DNA of 64,000 nucleotides, from contig NC_133653.1 in the NCBI RefSeq assembly GCF_009905375.1, positions 89,269,004 to 89,333,003 of the forward strand. Direction: 5' to 3'. This DNA is from Apium graveolens (lineage: Eukaryota; Streptophyta; Magnoliopsida; Apiales; Apiaceae). The stretch's first letter is position 1. The number at the start of each line of letters is the position of its first letter. This document shows, piece after piece, positions 8,760-21,042 of this stretch. The translations under genes and the position numbers were made by a program. The notes under the pieces are model-generated. The model saw nothing but the letters and a program-made list of their open reading frames with translations, did not search any database and was not told where the DNA came from.

Positions 8760-11700
8760 CGTTTTCAAGAGCCGAAATCACAATTATTTGGAGTATCAAC
8801 ATGAATATCAATAACACACGAAAATATACTTTCTATCTTTAAAAGTAGGGTATTTTATGAAAATTTGGACAGCATCTCCTTTATATTATTGACTACCAGT
8901 CAGGCTCAAGCCGACACCAACAATCAATCAAACAACCAACAATCAATCCTCAAACATACCAATCCATTGCCACTTTCTGAACTCATCACTTCACCACCTC
9001 ATGTAATATTAATCAGTACAACCCATGCCTCTCGTTTAGCTTAAGATTATAGCGAACAATTCTTATTATACCACACTTTTTTCTCATATTTTCTGATTAT
9101 AACAAAATATCACTACTGAGTACAATTTCAAATTAAAAATTCTTTTAGTTCGTATTTCAATCCAAGCTCTCTAATTAGCAATTTATCCATCCTTGAAAAC
9201 ATACACTTATTCTTATTTGTCAACTTGTTCAACTTCCGATAACCAGCATGTGGTCTTAACCAACACTATTATTATCTTGTGAAAGAATTCCTTTGGTTTT
9301 AAAGCATCACTTCTTAAAAATTGTTACAGTCAAACCATCATACCTTCATATCCCCTTATGTCTTTCCATACTGAACCTTATTTGCTAACCTAGTTATAAG
9401 CATCAAATTTACCATAACTCACTTACTTGAGTGGGAAAGCCTAACCATTCTTTGATGAACGCATTCAAAGTTTATTCGTAACTAGCATTTTTTCGATCTT
9501 TAATCTTCATGATAAATATCTTCCACATGATTGAGGTATGCTTCATCTTCACAATATATTATTCGATTATCTGTTTATTATTAAGAATTTCTTCATTCAC
9601 TTTCGTTGTCTAATCAATCATTTGCCTTATCTGATATACGCAGCTTTACTTTTCTATTTTTCTAGTTAATGCACCTCATACGGTTTTGCTAACTACTTCC
9701 ATTTACGCCAAAATCTTATACTTGTAACGTATCATGCATACAGATTTCCGCCTTTGATTTAATGTCCTCGCAACAATCCCGTTATTAGCATAATGGTTCT
9801 TTTCTGTACGTAAATGTCCAACAATTATCAGCTTGCAATTATCCACACTTTTCACATAACTCCATCTGCTACGCGGGTTCATTTCACTTCTTTTTAAGAT
9901 ATTTAAAGAATAGATCTTACACAAGAAGGAATTTGTGTATATGATTCTGATTGGAAACCTTTTGTAAGGAATAAGAGTACAAGGAAACAATCGGAAGGAT
10001 TCATAAATCAATAAATTATAATTAAAAAAGAAAGAATGAATATGATTTAGATGTGAATGAGACAACCATATTTGTACTCAAGATGGCCAGTCTTTCATAC
10101 TATATGGTATATAGCACATGATTAGGTGACGTCCCACCAGACTCTTTGTCATTTCGAAAAAGCGTCACACTATAACACTGTTTGTCTCAATCAGAAGATA
10201 AGACTTGAGGGAAAAATGATTTTAAAAGGAATACAACAATTTTCTTATCACCTCATAGAGCTGATTATGAACGAGGTTCATATTTTATTCAAGATTCATA
10301 AGAACGAATGGTATTATAGAAGAGGATGATAACATTGGTCGCCATTCACATTTCATCTATTTATAGCTTCAATGCTGATTCGATCAATATATTTCAATCT
10401 GAGTCATATATTAACTTTATAAAGTTCTCTGACATGCCTTCTTAATCGATCATTAGAATAAATTCCCCTGTACTGGGTCTTGTATCTTTAGCGTCACGCT
10501 TTCATATTTATAATTCGACTCTACTTGCAGTCTTACGAGATTTACAATCATAACTTCAAATTTCACTTATGCTGCTGATCGTTCAATATATCACCTCCTT
10601 TGCTAATAACGTTCTTTCTTTAGAAAAGTCTGGAAATTTTCTCGATCTTCTTTGCTCATACTCAGCTTCTTGTGAATCGACGTATTCTTCGAACTCTAAT
10701 CGTCTCAGAAATTGGATGAATAGTTTCTCTGTACATTAGTTCTGTCGTTAAACTTATGAAATAAGATTTATAACCTTCTGTTAAGAATAATCAAATCTTT
10801 TCCATAATAGGGGTCCATTTAGCCTTTTAAATGAACCATACTAACTTCTAGAACGAGTATTCTTCCAGGTAATCCAAATTTTACAACAATCGAGAAACTC
10901 AAGTAGTAATTGGACAACCAAGTTTTTAAAACTTGTTTTGTTCAGAGGATTTTTAGAAAGCTCCTGTTAAGAAAATCTCTGTTGAAAACTGGTTTAAAAT
11001 TTTGAAAAACATACACATGGTTGTCATTACTATATGAGTTGGTTGTCGTCCTTCTCAACTATCATATGGAATCCAATTAGGAAAACAATCAGATAAGAGC
11101 CCATTCATTTCCATATATCTTCTACCCCTTATTGGGTCCATTTTACCTTCATTGGTTGACAAAAATTCCAATTACCATTGCATATTATCTTATTCGTAAC
11201 TTCACTTCTAATCTCCCATACTGGTAACATTCCCATCATTATCTCTTACGATTATTAAGTATAAATAGGTTTATCCAATCTATTTTATAAAACAAGGTTG
11301 ACTAATATCACATCACATTAATACTATACGCATCATGTTTGGTCATAATATCATCATCCACTTCCAAGAAAATTCTTGATTTCCAATCTTTTCAAACTTC
11401 TTTAAAATCCATCTAGCTCACTCCACAAGATAATCATAGGTGGCATACTTACTAGTAGCTCCATATAACCTGGTAGTAGCTAATCTCCGGAACACACAAA
11501 TCTTCTCTCTAGGTTTCTTCTCACTCTTCTTAATACCTCGTGTACTCACCATATGTTGTAGCTTTCGAATCCATCCTCATAGGTGCTATTATTTTATAAG
11601 TCGGTTTTAAACTGATGGTGTAGAACAAGGTGTAGGGTAGACAGAAAAGATGTGTTCACAGCTGAATATCCGGTAGAACCAGAATTAGCATATGGGGGGA

Positions 11701-12075
11701 ATTCTCAAATAGGTAGTCTCGCATCAGGGTATGACATAATAACGTGAAAAGGTGCAACCACCGTAAAAAGATGTGACATGGCTAACACCGTGGACGAGTA
11801 GGGCGTGAATCAGATGATAGTCTTCCGACTAAAGGCTCCGAATGATCAGACAATCCAGGGATAAAAGAATCTTCCATCGTCGCCATCTGGAAATCGCGTT
11901 GCTATATAAGGATATCGAATCTCATCACGGATCGCACTAAAACCTACTATTTGGTCACACTCAACCTCTCGACGTTCTATCTTTCTATTTCCTAATCCTA
12001 ATCCTAACCCTCTATCCATTCCCGACAATCTAGGCTTGTTTCAGTGACTTAAAACCTGTGACTCTGATGCCAAAC
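8760..12075 (-). mobile_element. Decayed internal region of a minus-strand Ty3/gypsy element
   Basis: Seen: the minus strand from 12075 leftward repeats, at roughly three-quarters identity by eye, the plus-strand internal region that starts at 16600. Clear matches are the leader (GGGTTAGGATTAGGA near 12000 and 16665), a stretch near 11550 against 17120, and one near 10100 against 18590. A zinc-knuckle remnant (CEKCG, about 9865-9850) lies where the plus copy has its own. All frames are broken. The left limit is uncertain. Confidence 0.6.
12061..12072 (-). promoter_or_regulatory. Primer-binding site of the minus gypsy element
   Basis: The minus strand reads TGGCATCAGAGT, two changes from the usual iMet site TGGTATCAGAGC, three bases inside the LTR end at 12076. 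Confidence 0.65.
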
Positions 12076-13200
12076 TGTAACGCCCTCCAAACCCGGGTCA
12101 GAAGTTTGGGGCTCATAACACACACACACAATATATAAACCTATATATAAAATATTATATGCATTGACCCTTCTTTTCACAACCATGGATAGCAACAGGT
12201 TCAAGTATGAAAACAAGCCACAACCTTATCTTTTATTATATCGTACCAAAACCCAACTAGTTCAACTTACAACTGATAATGATATTGTTCTTACAATATT
12301 GCATAACTCATTTACAATATAAAGCTCCTGCTAGCTCGATCCAACTTAACCTGAAATCCTAGCTCGCACACTGGACTGGGAATCCTCATTACCAACAATT
12401 TCCTTTTCAACTGTTGAAAACATAAAAAGGTTTGCAAGAGTGAGCTAACTAGCTCAGCAAGTCATAATAGCAATGACCGAGGTTAAAACAATAATCAATT
12501 GAAATGATTCAGAAGAATCAAGTTTCTGAATAAGCAATGATTAGAATTGGATATTCACTTTTCATTTTAAAAACCAAGGTTATGTTGCTGATCAGTCACG
12601 CACTAACCCTGAGCAAGGCTCCCAGCTTTGCTCTATATACCGGATCCAAGGCACATATTGGCCTATTATGACCATGAATCTGGTCCACAATTATAAAACC
12701 ATCCAATTCTAAAATAATTCAATATGATAACCAATGTAATTCAATAAGCTGAATCATAAACAACATTTATTTTGAAGTATAGGGTAGTTCACAATACCAT
12801 GAAGGTATAACAAGGAATTCAAAAGATTGACTTTTAATCAAGGAAAGAATTAGAAGGTAGAAGACCAAGGGTTCAAGGGTTCCAAGGATTGGTCTTCTGT
12901 TATCAAGGAATAGGGTTGGTATGTCAAGCAATTCAATATCAGAAATCAGTATGTGGTAGATATGTATTTATGGAGTAGTATCGTATGTGTCTGGCTCGTA
13001 TCTGGGAATTCAGCAATCAATGGTTTATGAGGAATAAGGCTTATGGCTCAAGATCATTAAGAATCAGGGTTCAAGGTTAAGTAGTTTAAAGCACTTGCAA
13101 TATAAAACAGGAGTTATTTTGAATAATAGCGACAAGTATGAGACAGTTCGAAAATATTTGCAATATATCTTGAAGAAAGGTTCAGAAGTACTTGCCTTAT
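12076..13200 (-). repeat. Truncated 5' LTR of the minus gypsy element
   Basis: On the minus strand it ends GAGGGCGTTACA (12076) and is homologous to the last 1.2 kb of the plus LTR (about 15385-16599). Homology stops at about 13200, where the plus-strand LTR begins, so the plus element lies in this LTR. Confidence 0.7.
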
Positions 13201-13206
13201 CACAGA

Positions 13207-16200
13207 TATAACGACTCGTGTATTTTTGAATTATTTAATTATGTAATTATGGAGGTATTAATTAAATAAAATATGTGTCTTGGTTTTGGCAGCACTGTGT
13301 TGATGTATACTATTTGTCTGTGATTTATTGGTGTAAAGGATTGAAATGTGTAGTTAAAAATTGAGTTATATTGTTCTGTTTTATTTTTAAAGGTGATTTT
13401 ATTACAGTTTTAAATCCGTAAATATTTGGATTGTCACTAAAATTAGTTTTATGGTTTTATAATTACATTAATTATTTTTGGGGTTTTATAAAATTTAGAA
13501 ATCAATATTTCATCAATTATTTAGCCATGTATGATTTTCTGATCATATTTAAGTGTAAATTCCATATTAAATTCGAGAATTCTTCAAAAATTATGAAACT
13601 CATATTTATTTAAGTTTGGAATATTCCGAGAATTTTAAAAAAAAAATTGGGAATTTTTTAGACTAATTTCACCCGCGCGTTGTTTCGCTTGTTCGTTAAA
13701 AGCGAGTATAAATTACATTTCAGAAATTATTTTAAAATTACGAAATTTATGTTTTTATAAACTTCGGGATATTTGTGACATTTTAAAATTATTTTCGTAA
13801 TTTTCTGAAATTGTTTTGCGGGCACCTCAGTCCATTAATTTCGAATTTCGAGATAAACCGGGTCTTAGACCTTCGTGATTATCTATTAGTACACGTGTTA
13901 ACATCACAAGAATTTCAAGTGCTACGTGGCCTGTTTTCACCAAACTGTGTTATGCATTTTTTATTAAAACATTTATCTCTCATTCCCTCATCTTAACCCC
14001 TCTTTCTCTCTATCAATAGTCTCTCTCTCCCGTGTTTTTATTTCCTTCCTCCTCCCTAATCTGTTTCTGATTGATCCCTATCATACTCCTGTTGCGCCAT
14101 TGCTATCTCAGTACTCAGTAATGGTTGTGCTGCATGATTTCTTTCCATCTTTGCCGGCCGCCGCCGGCCACTTTCCCGGTGAGGTGGTCTGGACGATGTT
14201 GTGTGTGCATTGGGTGTATATCTGTGTGTATATAGCGGTGTGTGTGCATGAATTATGTGTGTGTGTGTGTGTATTAGTGTTCGAGTGCATGTGTGTGTTA
14301 TGGGCTGCTACCCTGTGTCTACTGCCAAATCGTGGCCGTGTTCTGCTTTCTTCTATTTTCCGGTTGCGCGTGAGGCGCGTGCACGGTATCCTGTTGTTGC
14401 TGTTTGTTACTCGGTTCAGTTAATTCTGAATTTTTATTTATTACTTTTGCAGGAAATTATTTGACTGGATTTTTGTGAAATAAAATAATTTTCATGTGGG
14501 AAATTAATTAATCGGTGAAATTTATTCGGAAACCCAAATAGTATTGGGTACCAATAAATTTTGTCGTCGTCGACAATGAGCCTCGGCGAGTCGACGGTGG
14601 ACTGTGATGACACGATTCTGAGTCCTAATATTTTTATTAAATAAAATTCGTGTTGTGTTTTTATTCTAGATTGAATTAGTTAATTAGTAAATGTTGAATC
14701 GGGATGGTTGAGTTAGTTGTGATTATTGAATTGTATCGGTGATTGGGAATTTTGTAATTGAGTGGTGAATTATTGTAGTTGTTATTGTTGTGAACTTTGT
14801 GGTTTGACGTCGATTGATGTTTCGACGAGTAGTCCGATAAACAAAGGAGACGCTGCCCGATTTCCGGGAAATCAACTATGGAAATGCGGGAGCGTATCTA
14901 GTAATTATCGGGACGTCAAGTGAATATATATACTTATACTTTATATGAACTTGATTGTATATTGTGGTGAATGTTCTGTCCAAAACTCAGTAACCCTAAT
15001 TTTGTAAAATGACGAGTATACATATTTTCCGAAAATGAACACTGAACCGATTTCGAGAATGTGAACCCTAATTGTTGTATGTGGTATTATAATATGAATA
15101 ATTACGAGTCGAAATATGCTATCGTATGGGTAGGTTATAGCGAGGATATGTCAAGCATAACTGGGTATCTAACATAGAGTATTTCGACCCTGTAGGTTCT
15201 AGTCGGAAAACCGAAAGTGGACAATGGACTAGAGATAACCTAGTGGTCAGTCGACGAGCTCAGTAGAGTTTCAACAGAAAAACCTGAGTGTCGAAGTCGA
15301 ATCCAATGGGATCTAGTGGTTGGACGTTAAAGCCTGAGCGACAGACTCGGCTCAGAATTGATCAGTAATAGTTGTAAAGCCCTATAAGGCAAGTACTTCT
15401 GAACTTTTTTTCAAGATATATTGCAAATATATTTTCAAACTGTTTCATAATATGTTGCTACTATTCAAAATAACCCATGTTTTATATTACAAGTGCTATA
15501 AACAATTTACCCTTAAATCCTGATTTTTCTTGATCTTGAGCCGTAAGCCCACCAATCTTTAATCAAGGAGAGGCGAGACTTCGTAAACTGGGATGGGTAT
15601 TCTCTGTAAACCATCCTTTATTGATCATCAGATACCAAATCACACAAATATGATACTACTCCCCAAATGTATAACTACCAAACACCAAACACTGGAAAAA
15701 AATTGTTTGAAAACACAGAAACTTTTATACTCCAACCATTATTTATAACATCAAAGAACTATACCTTGAAAAATCATTATTTGTCTAATACCTGATCCTT
15801 TTACAGACTGAAAACCGTTTCTTATACATACCCTGATATACCCTTGAGATATCCATGAGTTTCCTTAAGTTCTTATTCAAGTGTTTAACCATCATTGATT
15901 ATGATCTTGTTTTATCGAATTATATTGTTTATCATATTGAACTGCTTTAGAATTGGATAGTTTTTTTTACATATATGTGGACCAGATTCGTGGTCAGACC
16001 ATATCAATGGTCAAGTTAGGCCAATCTGTGCCTTGGATCCAGTAATTAGAGCAGTGTTATGTGCTTTGCTCAGGGTTAGTGCGTGACTGATCAGCAGCCT
16101 AACCTTGGTTTTAAAACTTAAAATGAATATCCAATTTTAATGATTGTTTAACAATAACTTGATTCTTCTGAATCATTCCATTTGAACATTGCTTAACCTC

Positions 16201-16599
16201 AGTTATCACTGTTATGACTTGCTGAGCTAGTTAGCTCACCCTTGCGATTCTTTTTATATATTTTACAGTTGAAAGGATATGGATGATAGTAAAGTTCCTC
16301 AGTCCAAAGTGCGGGCTAAGGTTCCAGTTCGAGTTGGATCGAGCTACCAAGGAGCTTCATACGGTAGAGAGATAGTATGATTGTAAGAATAATTTTATTA
16401 TTAGTTGTAAGTTAAATTAGTTGGGATTTGGTACGTTATAATAAAAGTTAAGGTTGTGGCTTGTTTTCATACTTTAACCTGTTGCGATCCGTGGTTATGT
16501 AAAGCAGGGTCATTGCAAATAATGTTTCTTATACAGGTTTATATATTGTGTATGTGTTGTGAACCCCAAACTTCTGACCCGGGTTTGGAGGGCGCCACA
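13207..16599 (+). repeat. 5' LTR of the plus gypsy element
   Basis: Starts TATAACGACTCG (TG expected) and ends GGAGGGCGCCACA at 16599, just before the primer site. It contains a GT-rich microsatellite near 14240-14300 and several short chance frames. Relative to the right copy it has about 55 extra bases at 15549-15603. The 16 bases GAAGTACTTGCCTTAT before the start are shared by both copies. Confidence 0.65.
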
Positions 16600-16602
16600 G
16601 GT

Positions 16603-16614
16603 TGGTATCAGAGC
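16603..16614 (+). promoter_or_regulatory. tRNA-iMet primer-binding site, plus gypsy element
   Basis: TGGTATCAGAGC lies three bases after the LTR end, a perfect match to the usual iMet primer site. The leader GGGTTAGGATTAGGAATAGG follows. Confidence 0.85.
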
Positions 16615-18725
16615 TATAGGTTATAAGTCACTTAAACAAGCCTAGATTATCGGGATTGGGTAGAGGGTTAGGATTAGGAATAGGAAATAGAAAGATAAAA
16701 CGTTGTGAGGTTGAGTGCGATTGTATAGTAGGTCTCTGGCACGGTTCGTGTTGCGATTCGGGATTCTTAACTTGCGACGTGATTTCCAGACAACGGCAAT
16801 GGCAAATCCTAATTTCCCTGTATCATCTGATCGTTTGGATCTTTCCGTTCAAGGATCGTGATCTTCTCTCGGATTTGATTTGCACCTTGTTCCTCCATCA
16901 GTATTAACGGTACTACCTTCTGTTATGACAGTTGCACCTCTTCAAGCTATTCTACGCTATTCTACCACCTCTTGATACGAGACTACCTAGTTAAGAACCT
17001 CCATCTTTTTATTCTTATTTTACTGGACATTCGGTTGTGAGTGTATCTCTTCAGTTTACCCTACATCCTGTTTGATGCCCTCAGTTTAAAACCTATCTTA
17101 TGAAGCAACAGTACCTACGAGGATGGATTCGGAAGTTATAGTAAATAGTGAGTACTTGAGATATAACTTAAGGTGAGAAGAAGACTAGAAAGAAGATTCA
17201 GGTGTTTCAAAGGATAGCTGCTACCAGATTAAATGAAGCCATTACTGATTAGGCCACCCATGGCTAGCTTGTGGAATAGATTAGATGAGTTTTGAAAGAG
17301 CGTTAGAAAAGATGGTGGATCTGGAGTTTTCTTGAAGTTAGATAATGGTGTTATGACCATATGATATATTTATAGTAACAAGGTGATGTGACATTAGCCG
17401 ACTTGTTGACTATTGGATAGTCTGTTCCACTTAATGATTGCAAAGTTGATAACGGGAGTATTACCAGTATGGAAGCCTTTATGTGGAGCTACGAATCAGA
17501 TAACATGCAACGACAATTGAAGTTTTTGTCGATTAAGGAAGGCAAATGGACACGATAAAGGATAAAAGGTAGATTGAAGTGAACGGACCTTTATGTGATT
17601 GTTTCCTTAATTTGGTACCTTGTGATAGGTAGGAAGGGCAACAGCCAACTCATATAGTAAGGACAACCAGATTTGTGATTTTCAAAAATTTTAAACAAGT
17701 CATCGAAAAAGATTTTTCCTTACAAAATTCCTAAAAGCCTTTTTGAATAAAATGAATTTTAAACATTGGTTGTCAAGTTACTAATTGAGTTTCTTGTTTG
17801 TTAAAAGACCCGGATTACATGGAAAGATACTTATTTTAGACTCAGTATTTATAATTCAGAGAACAAAGTAACCCGCGATTATGAAGAAGTTGATTATTCC
17901 TAACGGTAAGGTGCAAATATTATTTGACAAGGTTAATAACTGAATCCGCGTACGGAGTAATTATTCATCCAGTTGTAGAGACCATTAAAATTTACAGAAT
18001 TCATTGATGTAAAAGGAGCCTGGGCGTGATCGAAGAAGATTGGTAAGATTTCCAGACCTCTCTAAAAGAAGAATATTATTAACAAAAGGATCGTTATGTT
18101 GAATGATTCATGGTTATTCTAAATTTAAAAAAAAAAAGGAAACTCGAGGTTATCTGGTAAGAATGCCATTATGATCGAATTGTTAAAGTATTATACGTAT
18201 AGATACGATGTTACAGACGCAAGACTTAACAAGTAAGAATCTACCATAATGCTTAATTTGTGAAGGTATTTCAGCGTATTTTCTAAAGTTGTTATATGAT
18301 ACAATTGGGATATGATCGAACAAGCTCGAAAGATGTAGATAAGTGAAATGTGGATGGTGACCAATGATATCATTCATGTCCTCAGTACTATAGCGTATAT
18401 TTCTTTTTAATTCCTCAAAATGTATGAACTTCTTTTCTTAATAAACTCCTTATGATGATATCAAAAAGGAGGATATTGCATTCCTTTCAAATTTAATTGT
18501 TTCCCTCAAGTTCTGCTTTCTGATTGGGATAAACAGTGTTATGGTGAGACACTTTATCGGGATGACGAAGAGTCGGGTGGGACGCCACCTAATCATGTGT
18601 TGTCTGCCATATGGTACGAAAGACTGGCCATCTTAAGTACCAATGTGGTTGTCTCATTCATATTCAAATCCTTACTTCTTCTTTCTTTTCAACTCTAATT
18701 TTTGTTGAATTGTGAATCCTTCTAG
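16615..18725 (+). pseudogene. Leader and eroded gag region, plus gypsy element
   Basis: No long frame survives. It should hold the leader and the N-terminal gag. Scattered gag-like pieces are possible (for example KKTRKKIQVFQRIA near 17190), but I cannot assign them firmly. The same region is mirrored on the minus strand at about 10080-12060. Confidence 0.45.
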
Positions 18726-19440
18726 TTGTTTCGTTGTACTATCGTTCTTTGCAAGAGATTTTCAAACACAAATCAACGTATTATGAACCAAGCGGAAAAA
18801 GTTCCAGCTACCTCTTATGTATTGGAGGGAAACCAGGGCATATGGCAAGGATTGCAATCACTAGCCCCAGTGAAGGATCCACTAAGAGCCAAGGGAATCT
18901 ACTCCAATAAGGAATACGTCTCCAAGAACGAGAGTTTATGAATTGTCTGTGAAATATATTATTCAGAATACAGAAGCGGTGACGTGAATGATTATTATGG
19001 ATACCTTACGCGTTAAAGTATTAAAAGATGTGAGAGAAACTTAATTGTTTATCTCTCAAGGTTTTGTTGATAAAATGAATTACCATGTTGAATTGATAAG
19101 ATTATGATTAAAGGACTAGCAAGTCAAGAACGTGTAATTGTTGAATAAGTAAGTAATAATAGTGGAATTGAGATTTCTGGCAATAAGTTGTGAAGAATTG
19201 ATATCATTTGAGATAAGAGGATTTGACATTATTCTAAGAAATGGATTAACTATTTAAGCGTGATGTCCAGACAAACCGTCGTGATGAAAAGATAGTCTTG
19301 AATACGTCAAATGAGAATATGATGAAGTATAAAGGAAGAAGGAGGGTAAAGAATTTGTTAACGATGATTACGGTGATCAAGATGTGAGCATTATGGTGAT
19401 TAGGAGATAAATAAAAGTCAGAAGCAAACAAAATTTAAAG
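18726..19440 (+). pseudogene. Gag zinc knuckle and aspartic protease remnants, plus gypsy element
   Basis: Near 18828-18860 one frame reads KPGHMARIAI, the second half of a gypsy zinc knuckle (xKPGHMAR-xC). Further on come FVDKMNYHVEL, LANQERVIVE and ELISFEIRGFDIIL, which match in order the gypsy protease blocks normally seen as 'FVxKLN', 'ANQDRV' and 'DLIPFELGEFDIILGMDWL'. The catalytic DSGA block is not preserved. Stops and frameshifts occur throughout. Confidence 0.65.
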
Positions 19441-20130
19441 ATTTTATAGCAATTAAGGAGTTTCAAGATATGTTTCCAGATGAGTTATCAACATTTCCTC
19501 CAGATAGAGAAATGAAGCTCGCGATTGACTTAGCACCTGAGACGAAGCCAGTGACCAAGGCCTTACACAAAATGGCACCAGTTAAAATGAGGAAGTTAGC
19601 AAAGCAGATGCAAGAAATGTTAGAAGAAGAAGTGATTAAACCCAGTGTATCCCATGAGGTGCACCGATACTAATTATTAATAAAAAATGGAAGTATGAGA
19701 TTATGCATCGACTAAAGAAAGCTCAACAAGTTTACCATCAAAAGTAAGTATCTATTACCTCGAACTACTGATTTGTTTGATCAAACAAAAGAAGCAAAGT
19801 ATTTTCTAAAATTTATTTAAGATTTGGGCGTTACCAATTGGAGATTGAACCTATGGACATATTAAGGATAATTTTCAGAACTAAGTACTGCTGCTATAAA
19901 GTTCTAGTGATATCATTTGAATTAACCAATATACCAATAATATTAAAACTTGATGGACAGAATCTTTAAGGAATATCTGGATGAGTTGTAATCGTGTTAC
20001 TTAAAGTCAACCGAGGACCATGCGAAGTATTTAATGATAATTGGGGAGTCAGAGAAGAAAGAAGTTGTATGTAAAGTTTACAAGGTGAAAGTTTTGATGA
20101 TAGAAAGCATAAATAATTAGTGAGAAGGAG
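19441..20130 (+). pseudogene. Gypsy reverse transcriptase remnant
   Basis: From 19470 a 67-residue open piece reads FPDELSTFPPDREMKLAIDL and KMAPVKMRKLAKQMQEML, the classical start of gypsy RT ('FPDELPGLPPDREIEFxIDL'). Blocks like SMRLCID, LNKFTIKSKYLLPR, FRTKYCCYKVLV and LMDRIFKEYLDEFVIVF then follow in shifting frames. The catalytic YxDD block is lost in the decay. Confidence 0.75.
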
Positions 20131-20299
20131 ACCAAAGGAGATCCAGTAGAAATTAAAGTTACTCTGAATAAAGGAAGGCCAAAAGCACCAACAAAAGTAA
20201 GAAGAGTTACCATGGGCTGGTTATTATCAAAAATTTATGCAAGATTTCTTGAAAGTCGCAATACCTTTGATGAAGCTAACTAGGAAAAGCAAGAAGTTA

Positions 20300-20960
20300 T
20301 ATAAAATGGAGAAGGGTAAAGAAAGTTTTGCGGAGCTAAAGTAAAGAATGGTTACAACACTTGCTTTATTACTTTGAAGATATCAAGGAAATTTGGTAGT
20401 TTATAGTGATACTTCTCATAAGGAAATAGGATGTGTTTTGATGCCACATAATAAAGTTATTGTATATGCATCCAGACAACCAAAACCTTACGAGCAGAAG
20501 TATCCTACTCATAATTTGAGACTAGCAATAAAAATATTCGCTTTGAAAGATTGGGAAACATGATATGTATGGAGAAAGGTGTAAGATTTATACGGACCAT
20601 AAGAGTTTGAAGAATGTATTCACGAGGAAAAGCAAATATAGTGGCAAGCGATAAGAAAAAAAAGGAGAGTACGAAAATAGAAACCGCACCAGAAGAATTA
20701 TCTATGGAATTTTAGAAATTGGAATTGGAAGCCAGAGTTCATAATCCAAAAGGAGCAAGGATGGATAGTATGACTTTCCAGTCGAAGTTATTAAGGAAAA
20801 GATAAGGAGATGTCAAGAGAAGATAATGGATCACGATGTTAGCAGTTAGTAAGAGGAAATTTATACGCCCAGGAGAACGATCACGATATCCCCAGGTTTT
20901 CTTCCAGCACTTGGATGCTACAAGTAGAAGGATTAAGAAATGAGATCCCACAGGGAATTC
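20300..20960 (+). pseudogene. Gypsy RNase H remnant and start of integrase
   Basis: VVYSDTSHKEIGCVLM (about 20398-20445) and YASRQPKPYEQKYPTHNLRL correspond to the RNase H core ('xYSDASxKGLGCVLMQ', 'YASRQLKPYExNYPTHDLEL'). A stop replaces a residue after WET. VIKEKIRRCQEK near 20790 resembles the spacer before integrase. No HHCC or D-D-E integrase core follows. Confidence 0.7.
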
Positions 20961-21042
20961 ACAATATAAAGTATTTAATTAATTGAATAAATGCCAAGAT
21001 ATACGGAAATTTAATTCATTGAAGTACTTGCCTTATCACAGA

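Noticed and set aside
9703..10065. 120-codon minus frame as a host gene
   Set aside because: It falls in the region homologous to 18650-18900 of the plus gypsy element, so it is a piece of decayed gag/protease DNA.
14100..14464. Overlapping frames with V/C-rich peptides (also at 22076-22297)
   Set aside because: They lie in the gypsy LTR and come from GT/CA-rich sequence; the two LTR copies do not keep the same frame, and no domain is seen.
2144..16614. tRNA-like matches TGGTATCAGAGC
   Set aside because: These are primer-binding sites complementary to tRNA-iMet ends, not tRNA genes; no cloverleaf follows.
16656..16907. Frames starting GRGLGLGIGNRKIKR (and its minus-strand twin at 11846-12028)
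   Set aside because: They are the leader just after the primer site of the two gypsy elements; the GGATTAG repeats make a chance frame.
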